DNA from: Timema cristinae
Taxonomy: Eukaryota; Arthropoda; Insecta; Phasmatodea; Timematidae
Assembly: GCA_039000515.1 (NCBI GenBank)
Contig: JBCFYV010000001.1
Location: 58,251,037-58,315,036, forward strand
Length of the DNA: 64,000 nt
Reading direction: 5' to 3'
Shown: positions 12,829 to 22,520 of the stretch, piece after piece
Position numbering within the stretch: the first letter of the stretch is position 1
Layout of the letters: each line of letters opens with the position of its first letter
The notes under the pieces: generated by a model
Database searches by the model: none
Seen by the model: the letters and a program-made list of their open reading frames with translations, nothing else
Told to the model about the DNA's origin: nothing
Program-made: the position numbers and the translations under genes

Positions 12829-13600
12829 GCCGGACGCCACTGGGATAACCGCCTAGGTTGTCTACTAGCCAGAGAATAACGCTGGCGCCGGGGGCGGCCC
12901 CAGATGGGGAATGGAAATGTATCCACCTCAATCCTAATCCCAAGAAAAGAAAATCCTACCCCAACAAGCAACTCCGTATAACCTTTGCCACCGCCGGACT
13001 CCACTGGGATAACCGCCTAGGTCAACCTTCTAGCCAGAGAATAACGCTGGCGCCACTGGCGGCCCCAGATGGGGAATGGATATGTAACCATCCGCGTCAA
13101 ACCTATTCCCTACAGTCAAGTTAAACCTTTCGACCCTTCCCGGAAATCGACTCACTAAATCATCCACAAATCACCATCATACCTTAAACACACCTACCCA
13201 CATCCCAAGAAAAGAAAATCCCACCCCAATTCCCGCGACCCAGCGCAATCACTCACCATCATACCTTAAACACACCTACCCACATCCCAAGAAAGAAAAT
13301 CCTCCCCAATTCCCGCGACCCAACGCAAACACTCACAACTCACCACATTCCTTAAACACACCTTCCCACATCCCAAGAAAAGAAAATCCTCCCAATTTCC
13401 CACGACCCAGCACAATCACCACAACTCACCATCATACCTTAAGCACACCTCCCCACATCCCAAGAAAAGAAAATCCTCCCCAATTCCCGAGACCCAGCGC
13501 AATCACTCACAACTCACCATCATACCTTAAACACACCTTCCCACATCCCAAGAAAAGAAAATCCTCCCAAAGTCCCACGACCCAACACACCACAAATTGC
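12829..13600 (+). repeat. Jockey copy 1 3' UTR tandem repeats
   Basis: Two repeat types. First, a roughly 165-bp unit present twice, each starting near CCACTGGGATAACCGCCTAG (about 12837 and 13001) and containing ATAACGCTGGCGCC. Second, from about 13150, five to six units of 82-88 bp with CACATCCCAAGAAAAGAAAA and CCCGCGACCCARCGCAA. Copy 2 has the same 165-bp pair but only one unit of the second type. Confidence 0.85.
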
Positions 13601-14206
13601 ACCTCAAAGGGTAATTTACTAATCCAAGTGTAATTCTCTTACAGCCTCATTTCATCTGTTTCATTTCATAGGTATTAATTTCATTCACGAGGTTAAGAGT
13701 CACGACAGTGACTCGGTACTCAAACAACAAATCAGCCCTTTCATAGACAACCTGGCGTGGCATAACTGTCAAGTCAGATGTTCTATGTCGGGCAACAGCC
13801 GAAAGGCTATTTTTTAGTACACGACGCGTCTCTGAGATTCGAGCCACCAGGTGTTATATTGAGCTGCCTTTTTCAAGGCAAAACCGCAACTGTCTTTTTT
13901 AAGACAAACCTGCCTTTTTTAAGGCAAACGTGAGCAGATTGTACAGGAGACAGGTTTACCCGAACACACACACTAGACTAAACTCGGAAGGGACGTTTCG
14001 GTGGTAATTTCTGTGGTGGATACCAAACGGTGCCAACAAAGCCACAGTGGACGTAAATCGAGACCGGCTGCGAAACAATACCTCGCAGTCGGCGCACGTC
14101 TTCCGGGACACCAGACAACATCACAGATCCTCCCGCACTGCACAGAGGAGGGTATCTTAACCCTTCCACACTGGCCACTAGCCTGCCCTTTTCAGGGCTG
14201 AGCGAA

Positions 14207-15573
14207 ATGGCCGCCCCCGACCACACCAGACCGAGTACCAAACAAAACGACACGGACATGGACTACTCCTCTACGGACAATTCAGACATGGAAGCAGACA
14301 CTGACGGACAGGGAACTTTCACGATGGCCGACAAACTAGGACGGAAAAGGAAATTCAGACCTCACAAGCTACCCCAGACAAAAAAGACACCAACAGAGTT
14401 GACGAACAAGTTCGACGCCCTGAAAAGGGCCGAAAACAATACTCCCTCACCACTCGACCAGAACACTGACAAACAGCTGCCTACAACAACCACCACACGC
14501 AAGACACACTACCCACCAATAGTGACGCTAGGAACACAAAACTACTCTCAGATAGCCAAGGTAGCAAAAGAGATAGGAGGGGACATTAAAATCACGTACA
14601 TCACAAACGGACTTAAAATTCACACCACCAACAAGCAGGACTACGACCTAATACAACACTTACTGAAGGACCTAAAACAGGAGTTTCACACTTACACGCT
14701 ACCGAGGGACAAACCAGTTAAAGTTATAGTCAAGGGGCTCCCTCCCAACATGGCTACCAGTGACCTAGAGGCAGAACTTAAAGACATGGGATTCCCAGTG
14801 ACTGACGTGAGGCAATTCTCCAGGAAGTCGGCTGCGGACAACACGACTCAGACCGTGACACTTCTCCCTACTTTCCAAGTGACTCTAGCAAAGAGCACAG
14901 ACACAAACACCATCTTCCAAGTAAATTCAATTAACCATACCAGAGTTAGGATCGAACCCTACATACCACCAATCAACACAGTCGTACAATGCCACAAGTG
15001 CCAAAGATACGGCCATACTAAGAATAACTGCCAGAACAACCCCCGGTGTGTCAAGTGCTTAAAACAGCACATCACCAAAGACTGCCCCAAAAAAGACGCC
15101 ACCACTCCTGCCCGATGCGTAAACTGTATGGGAAGCCACACGGCGAATTACAGCAAGTGCCCGGTGTACTTAGACTTACTAGAAAAGAAGAAGACGGCAC
15201 AACTACCAAAGACAAACACACAGAACAAAACTCTGACCCGGTCCATGCCCCCACCCTCCAACACACAGAGCTTCCCACCAATGCGGCAGAGACCCGTGGC
15301 AAAACCCCCGTCCCTGAGGCGGCCAAGATCCACCGATCCTACGCCCAGGCAGTACAGGCAAAACAAACACAAGGCCCCCCACAACAAGAAGCCGGTTCAA
15401 CCGGTTCTGACATAAAAGACTTAATTAGGCTACTCAAAGACTTAAACATAATGAAGATCATTACACATTTCAAACCTTATCTCAATAGGCTCAGACAAAC
15501 AACAGACTCAACAGAGAAAATGTTTATCATGATAGAGGGAGTGACTGACTACTTTGTAAATCAGGATGACTAG
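14207..15573 (+). pseudogene. Jockey ORF1 (Gag-like, zinc knuckles), frameshifted
   Basis: ORF1 of the retrotransposon encodes a nucleic-acid-binding Gag-like protein. It starts ATGGCCGCC at 14207. A central region looks like the PRE_C2HC-type domain of Jockey Gag proteins, followed by three zinc knuckles (CHKCQRYGHTKNNC, CVKCLKQHITKDC, CVNCMGSHTANYSKC) over about 14989-15165. The starting frame ends at 15415. A second frame, open to 15573, reads into a plausible Gag C-terminus ending YFVNQDD, so a single-base indel is likely in the AAAAGAAGAAGA run near 15182-15194. The proposed true stop overlaps the ORF2 start (ATGACTAG, 15566-15573). Confidence 0.85.
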
Positions 15574-16837
15574 ACAAGACAAGACGCGGACCAAGGACAT
15601 TCTACGCGTTTTTATATGGAACGCGAACGGGATACTGACGCAGGCTCATGAACTAGAAGAACTTTTTAAAACATATGGAATAGATATAAGACTAATCAAC
15701 GAAACCCATCTAAACCAAAACAAGAGACTTAACTTTTTCGGCTACCATCTATATAGAACAGATAGACCCGGCAGAAGTGGCGGGGGTACAGCAATATTCA
15801 TCAAAGACAATATTCCCCACTACCAACATATTTTTCAAACATTACAAAACATAGAAGCAACAGCAATAAAAGTAAATACAAAGAACGGAGGTATCCTATT
15901 CGCGGCCATATATAAACCACCGACCAAGACAATACTACAAAGCGACCTAGACGAACTTACGAACTTCGATAAGATATTCTTAGCAGGGGACATGAATAGC
16001 AAACACTTGAACTGGAATAGCCGACTGACCAATAGGAATGGACGCATACTAAACGACCACGCGGACACTAAGGGATACACGGTAGTCGGGCCTGGCGAAC
16101 CGACATTTTACCCCTCAAACCCACTACAGAGGCCAGATGTAATAGACGTGGTCTTGAACAATATAGGGGTGACACCGGAAGAGCTCTCAGTTCTTAAAGA
16201 ACTGGACTCGGACCACAACCCTATAGTGTGCGAGATCACAACAAACACAGAAATACAGATAAACAACATTAAAAAACTACTACTAACTGGGAAGGGTTCA
16301 AAAGAACACTAGACGAAACAGTACCCGAAAACATAAACATCACGACCACCGAAGAAGCAGACACTACACTCCAACTCTTTACCAGCACAGTACAGGAAGC
16401 ATACAAAACTAACACCGCAATAGAACAGGAAAAACATGACTTGAGACGCCAACACCCAGACCTTGACTTTCTGCTCGCCCATAAACGAGAGGCAAGGAGA
16501 GACTGGCAAACATACAAAACACCACAACACAGAACAGCCTACAATAGACTCACTGCACAAGTAAGACGTACAGTTAAAACTATTAAATGCAACAACTGGA
16601 ACACATACATCACTGACGCTGCCATGGACCCCAGTAAAGTCTGGAAAGTCACAAAACAGCTTAAATCATCAGGAAACAAACGGTCGGTACCCGCTATACA
16701 CGGGGAGCACGGTATGGCCTATATAAGCTCAGAGAAAGCGGAGGCCATAGCCGTGACTCTGGAGAAACAGTTTACACCAAACCAAAACCCGAGAGACGCA
16801 GACTTCGTCAGGGACGCACAGAGATCAGTACGGGAAT

Positions 16838-19083
16838 GGGGAGAGTCGTGTAGTACCGGACACTTAAGATTTTTAAATTTAATTTTTAATTTTATTAAAT
16901 GAAAATGAGACAAATGACATGTAAATATTAAGATTACATGTGTATTCATATACCTGCTGTATTAAAATAGCTTATATAAAATATTCTTCTTTCTAGAGTC
17001 ATTTAAAAAAATAGGCTTAGTTCACTTTAAAAAATTACTGTCGGGTAGTACCGGACATATTACAATATTACAATTTTTAATCAAATTTTGACACCAAACT
17101 TCTCTTATTGTCTTAAGATGCTTTCTCACAAGAGTCACATTTATAAAAAGAGGGATTTAATTCAGTATTGGCACAATTCTCGTGCGCCCACCCTTGGCAA
17201 AAGTCACACTTTATCCAATCCTCGTCAAAATTTTCTCCGCATATTATGCAGTCGGTTTTATCTTCAACTTCTTCGCTCATAAGTTGTGCCGAAGTTTTGT
17301 TAACTTTTCTGTTATTTTGATGTAATTTTTTTTCTTTTTTTATCGTGACTTCCAACTTATTTTTTGATTTTCCCATTTTCTTTAATTGTTTTTCTTCTAA
17401 CTGAGCTTTATAAGGACTTGATGTTAGTATTTCGCTCTTAGCACCACGTCGTCTTCTAACATTTAACCTACGTTCTGCAGCGACAGGCACTGGTGACACT
17501 TGTGTGATTATGGTGTGGAAAAATCCAGTTGAAGGAGTTGATGACTGTGGAGTCTTGATGTTGAAGTTTGTACGGTTGAAGTTGACTGTTGTGAAGTCAT
17601 GGAAGTAAATAACTCTGGAAATGGAGGTTGTGGAGATACAGAAGTTGAGGATCTTGGAGATTCAAATGATGGCTGTAAATTTTCGTGTCCATAATTTGAT
17701 GTGTGTGGAGTATTAGGGGATATTGATTGTAGATTTCCTGGATCATCTTTCAATAGCTCTGAGTCTTCATAGACAGAGTCGGTAATATCTAGTCCTTGCG
17801 ATGGCAAATAATCCAAATCTGTGAATATGTTTGGATTATATGGATGTATACCTGTACATTCAAATCCTTTTTTAGCTATATCCATTCGGCAAATTTTGGT
17901 AAAAGCATAGCTTACTAATCCAACAACATCATAATCTGTTATCCTGGAAAAAGGATTCTGTCGCATCCAAATAGCACAAGCTTCATTATATGACTCTTTA
18001 AAAGGCTTCATTATGGTCCTATCAAGTGGTTGCAGTTTGTGCGTTGGGTGGGGGGAGGGGGGGGGGGCAAACTTAATATATGAACATTGTGTTGACGTGC
18101 AAACAGAATCATGTCAAGCTCCTTGTGGCTGCAGTGACCATCTAAAATGAGCAGCACAGGTTCATGTTTAGTAGGATGGACACGTTTGACGAACTCTTGA
18201 AGCCACTTCAGAAAAATTTCACCACTAGTTTGAGCAGCAAACAAACTTCCAGGGGGTGCACCAATCATGAGGCGGTTGTTCATCCTCTGCCTAGGAAATA
18301 TAAAGAGAGGCGGGATAAATTGGTCTCCAGAAGCATTTACGCAAAGAAGCACAGTGACCGTACGACCTCTTTCCCCAGACGTTAATTTTCCAACTTGTTT
18401 TTTCCCTTTTATGGATATAACTTTAGAGTCATTTGAATGAACGCACGTAACTCCTGATTCATCTGCATTGAAAATTCTACATGCAGAAAAGGAATATTTA
18501 CTTTGAAGTTGATTAAATTTTTCAAAAAATCTAGAAACCTGAGGTTTGTTGAAACCAACTGCTCGTTGCATGCTAGTAGATTCAGCGGTTCTTAATGTGA
18601 TTTCAGGGTGTCGTTTCATAAAATCATAGTAGAAGTCCTTACCAGCACACTTCTTTTTCTTGTTGAAGCGGTGATCAAGTTTCAAGGCTTTGGCCACATC
18701 GAAAGCCAACTTCCCAAACTTCTTACGACTCAATGGCATCAAACGGTTATCAAGGTCTTTAATGTGTATTACAAGTTCCTCTTCAAAATTTTCTGAGAAA
18801 GTAGGTTTGAGTCGCCCCATGTCAGGACCTATTTTTACTTCATATCCTAATTTTAACTTCGCTACTCTGTCTCCTAAGGAGCTTTTATAAACAGCGTATG
18901 TATTTGCCGCCTGTCTCACTGTCATAGCGTTACTTAAAACTTTTTCTACAGCTATTTTCATGTTCTCTTCTTGCCACTTCCCACGTAAGCCTACTTTTTC
19001 CTTTTTCTTTAATTTAGGCATAGTGTATAATTCCAGAATCGGTTACCTGAAAGAAAAAGTTCTATGAAGACAAAATAAATAAA

Positions 19084-19126
<43 letters not shown>

Positions 19127-19643
19127 AGTATTAGATATATATACCTAATCTGAGTAATCTTATCTAACCTTAAATTAAGTGTTTTATTTGAGCTTTATTT
19201 GTTGTTAATGTTGATAAAAACTTTGTGGCATCCCTTAGTTTGTCCGGTACTGGACGAAAACAACTTGTCCGATACTAGCCGATCTGTATGGCAATAAAAT
19301 AAAGGTAGTCATTCCAATAATATTTTCTTTGTTGACCAAATCAATATTATAACTTATTCATGAGTTTACCCTTTACCTTATATCCAATAAACAAACTAAT
19401 TGTAACTACCGTGTGAGAATGAGAAGTCTTGAAAATGTAGTTGTAACAATGAAACAAAGCACATAAACTACACAAACACTCGTGGGAACCGTACTGCTCG
19501 AGGACGCGCCTTCAACTAACGGTTGTCTTTGGCTGCAAGCAAGAAGAGTAATATTATATCCGAGAGGATTCTCTAGCTAAAGGTAGTTTACTGAAACATG
19601 ATCTGTCCGATACTAGCCGCTGTCCGATACTATACGACTCTCC
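16838..19643 (-). mobile_element. pogo-like DNA transposon nested in Jockey copy 2
   Basis: Terminal inverted repeats of about 24 bp with core GTCGTRTAGTAYCGGACA are at 16844-16861 and 19621-19638. The right flank is TA; the matching left dinucleotide reads TG, so the expected TA duplication is partly eroded. Further copies of the TIR core (TAGTACCGGACA or TGTCCGRTACTRG) occur at about 17045, 19240, 19268 and 19604, forming subterminal arrays on both sides. A single transposase gene on the minus strand fills the middle. An (AT)n microsatellite lies at about 19083-19122. Confidence 0.88.
17116..19021 (-). pseudogene. pogo-type transposase with C-terminal PHD-like finger (frameshifted)
   Basis: DDE transposase of the pogo/Tigger group. 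The N-terminal part (from ATG 19021) has a helix-turn-helix psq/CENPB-like region with MTVRQAANTYAV. The catalytic domain shows FNADESGV and LLILDGHCSH, the first two Asp sites. The frame is lost near 18060 in a run of G, which encodes the spurious SLPPPPPP end at 18011. It resumes with LQPLDRTIMKPF and continues to 17508, then shifts again into a basic linker and a Cys4-His-Cys3 PHD-like finger (CIICGENF, CDFCQGWAHENC, YKCDSC). PHD-finger tails occur in some pogo-derived transposases. At least two frameshifts make this copy defective. Confidence 0.87.
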
Positions 19644-21306
19644 TACCTATTTAGACCAATAGTGTCACGGGTGGACCTAATAACACTAGATGAACTAAAC
19701 TACACAATGAAACAACTCCCAAAAAATAAAGCGCCAGGCCACGACAGACTATCAAACGAAACACTACAGAAACTACCACCGAGGGCAATACTCACGCAAC
19801 TGACAATATTCAACGCTCTACTTACACTCTGTCACTTCCCAGACGTATGGAAACTGGCGACAGTAATAACTCTTCCTAAACCAGGAAAGGACCCAATGTT
19901 CCCTCAGAACAGAAGGCCTATTAGTCTCCTCCCCACTATGAGCAAACTATTCGAAAAACTAGTTCTAAAAAGGATAGACAAATTTAGCGAAAAAAATGAG
20001 ATCATCCCAAAAATCCAATTCGGTTTCAGGAAAAATCACTCGACTATTCACCCCGTACTGTATTTAATTGAGGACGCCACAAAAGCATTTGAAGAAAAAA
20101 AACACACCGTAGCAATATTTCTAGACGTTGAAAAAGCATTCGACAGAGTTTGGCACATAGGACTAATTCAAAAACTAATTAAATTCAACTACCCACAATG
20201 GATCATCCACATTATCGCCAGTTACCTTGCTCGAAGGAAGTTTCAGGTAGTCATGGACGGAACAAAATCACCCATACACGACATAAGGGCTGGGGTGCCC
20301 CAGGGATCTGCACTAGCACCACACCTTTATAGCATATATATTTCAGACATTCCTACCAATCCACAAGTAAAAGTACGAATCTTTGCAGACGACACCATGG
20401 CCTACACCATATATAAAAACATAAATTTTGCCAGCTTAAAAATGCAGAGGTACCTAGTTGAACTACAAATTTGGTTCACGACTTGGAGGATAAAAGTTAA
20501 CCCCACAAAATCAGCAGCTTTGATTATTAGCCGAGGACGCAAAAAACTCCCAGCACCACTCACTTTATTCGACACAGAAATACCTGTTAAAAAAGATACA
20601 AAATATTTAGGCACTACAATAGACTCGAAACTAACCTGGAGAAGTCACATAGAGGACACAAGAAAAAAAGCCACTGGGAGATATGTACAATTGTACGCTC
20701 TATTCAAAGGAAGGGAACTAAACATCCACACAAAAACTGTCTTATACAAATCCATGATACAACCGATTATACTGTACAACTGCGCAGTATGGAGCTACGG
20801 AGCCAAACACCTCACAGATAGACTACAAATCACACAAAACAAGATACTCAGAACCATCACTGGAGCACCCTGGCGAACTAGAATAACACACCTACATGAA
20901 ATGACAAATTGCAGACCCCTCCATGACATATACAGGGAAAGGAACAAAAAACTCTACGAACAGGCAGACACACACACTAATGACATAGTACGGGAACTAG
21001 GACGTTACGACCCTACTGAGACCAGACGCTACAAGAGACCACGGCTGGCGTAGGAGAGCATTATTATGACTAACTCAGTGTCTATTATAATCTTGGAAAA
21101 AAAAAAAAAAAAAAAAACACAACCCCCGATACCTAGATTTAGGAAAAAAAAAAAAAAAATTAGAGTAGTAATTAACCAAATTGACAATCGACTACGCCAG
21201 ACCAACGGGATCGACGACAACCCACCACCCAACTATCCCATCCTTGCTCCAACCCCAGACCTGACATTCACAAGTCGCTCATTTCATGCCATCACAACCT
21301 TAGTCA

Positions 21307-21620
21307 CGGCCGGACGCCACTGGGATAACCGCCTAGGTCAACCTTCTAGCCAGAGAATAACGCTGGCGCCACTGACGGCCCCAGATGGGGAATGGAAATG
21401 TATCCACCTCACACCTAATCCCAAGAAAAGAAAATCCTACCCCAACAAGAAACTCTTTATAACCTTTGCCACCGCCGGACTCCACTGGGATAACCGCCTA
21501 GGTCAACCTTCTAGCCAGAGAATAACGCTGGCGCCACTGACGGCCCCAGATGGGGAATGGATATGTAACTATCCGCGCCAAACCTATTCCCTACAGTCAA
21601 GTTAAACCTTTCGATCCACC
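21307..21620 (+). repeat. Jockey copy 2 3' UTR 165-bp tandem duplication
   Basis: The same two roughly 165-bp units as in copy 1 (CCACTGGGATAACCGCCTAG at about 21317 and 21482). They are preceded by two poly(A) runs at about 21098-21117 and 21143-21158. Only one unit of the ~85-bp type follows (about 21660-21730). Confidence 0.85.
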
Positions 21621-22219
21621 TCCCGGAAATCGACTCATGAAACAATTAACATATATCATCATCATACCTTATACACACCTTCCCACATCCCAACAAAAGA
21701 AAATCCTCCCCAAATCCCGAGACCCAGCGCGATCGTTCACTATCACCAACTTCACTCACAGTGTCAATAATTATACAATTGTTTGTACAAGGTATCAATT
21801 TATTCAAGAGGCCAGGAGTCACGATAGTGACTCCGTACTCTAACACAAATATAGCCCTTTCACAGGCGGCCTAGCTTGGCATCAGAGTCAAGGTAGAAAT
21901 GTCCTGCGTCGGGCTACAAAAACCACACACCTGTAGTATTCTGCAGGCTCATTTCATCAGGTAAACAAGTTCATTCGCGAGGTTAAGAGTCATGACAATG
22001 ACTCGGTACTCAAACAACAAATCAGCCCTTTCATAGACAACCTGGCGTGGCATAACTGTCAAGTCAGATGTTCTATGTCGGGCAACAGCCGTACGGCAAT
22101 TTTTTAGTGGTGACCCAACCTTGGAGAACCACCATTATGAAAGAGCATAATAAACCATCTTTATTCGTTTGAAAAGAGCATTTCATCGTCACTCCCTATC
22201 CTCTCATGACTATCCCCAA

Positions 22220-22378
22220 CCTCCCACCGCGACTCCGTGTTGCCGGGATGGTTATCCTGCCTCCCACCGCGACTCTGTGTTGCCGGGACTGTTCCCCTGC
22301 CTCCCACCACGACTCCGTGTTGCCGGGACAGATCCTTACCTCCCACCGCGACTTCGTGTTGCCGGGACTCTGACCTAT
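22220..22378 (+). repeat. 40-bp GC-rich minisatellite, 4 copies
   Basis: Units CTCCCACCGCGACTCCGTGT plus TGCCGGGA and a variable 12-bp spacer start at about 22221, 22261, 22301 and 22340. The array lies in the right part of the 9703-22516 insertion. Open frames on both strands here are repeat artefacts; the antisense one extends an RT frame from BEL by chance. Confidence 0.9.
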
Positions 22379-22520
22379 CTGTTTTCTCCCCATCTCCCTT
22401 CCTTACCCCCATCCAATGGACCCACGAGATCGACGCCTGACAACCACCGTCGCCCGGAAACTGGACTTCGACGAGACAAAACCACTCCACGCGAAGCCGC
22501 AGTAAAAGGGTTAACATGTT

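Larger units (their letters stand above)
9984..13806 (+). mobile_element. Jockey-clade non-LTR retrotransposon, copy 1 (5'-truncated)
   Basis: Begins inside the endonuclease region of ORF2 and runs through reverse transcriptase and a long 3' UTR to GCAACAGCCG-AAAGG. It is flanked by CTATTTTTTAG at 9973-9983 and 13807-13817. There is no ORF1 and no poly(A) tail. The nearest relative is the copy directly downstream. Confidence 0.88.
15566..21053 (+). pseudogene. Jockey ORF2 (APE endonuclease and reverse transcriptase), copy 2, interrupted
   Basis: ORF2 begins at ATG 15566, overlapping the end of ORF1. The endonuclease motifs WNANGIL, INETHL, AAIYKPPTK, AGDMNSKHLNWNS and SDHNP are all present. 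A frameshift lies at about 16270-16285 in an ACTACTACTAA tract; the frame resumes and continues to about 16837. There the pogo-like insertion breaks it, and it resumes at 19646. The RT half (to 21053) has PGHDR, KAFDRVWH, GVPQGSALAPHLY and FADDT. Without insertion and frameshift it is closely collinear with copy 1. It ends in RYKRPRLA, as copy 1 does. Confidence 0.9.
13818..22096 (+). mobile_element. Jockey-clade non-LTR retrotransposon, copy 2 (near full-length)
   Basis: Head-to-tail with copy 1 and starting right after the 11-bp motif at 13807-13817. It has a 5' UTR of about 390 bp with repeats of GCCTTTTTYAAGGCA type (13868-13925), ORF1, ORF2 overlapping ORF1 by 8 bp, and a 3' UTR ending GCAACAGCCG-TACGG. 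It is followed by CAATTTTTTAG (22097-22107), one mismatch from the motif on its left. A pogo-like transposon interrupts ORF2. Without that the element is about 5.5 kb. Confidence 0.88.
9703..22516 (+). mobile_element. TG...CA-bounded insertion in BEL pol (solo-LTR-like host of the Jockey pair)
   Basis: The insertion begins TGATGTACC and ends GGGTTAACA, flanked by TGTT at 9699-9702 and 22517-22520. Removing it with one TGTT rejoins the BEL coding frame, so both ends are well placed. Its own sequence is only 9703-9983 plus 22108-22516 (about 690 bp); the rest is Jockey elements. The left part is GC-rich and has a TATA-like GGGGTATATAACACGG at about 9946-9961. The right part starts TGGTGACCC, which resembles a tRNA-Trp primer site of some Gypsy-type elements, and contains 40-bp repeats. 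The ends do not match each other, so it may be a solo LTR or an LTR plus truncated interior. Confidence 0.6.

Noticed and set aside
13818..22096. Telomere-maintaining retrotransposon array
   Set aside because: Head-to-tail order resembles HeT-A/TART, but the pair is buried in an intron-borne BEL element, so telomeric location is excluded here; only the family's general behaviour remains open.
22161..22516. BEL RT frame continuing into a repetitive GC-rich protein
   Set aside because: The frame runs by chance from BEL into the inserted element and its 40-bp repeats; BEL homology stops at the TGTT junction.
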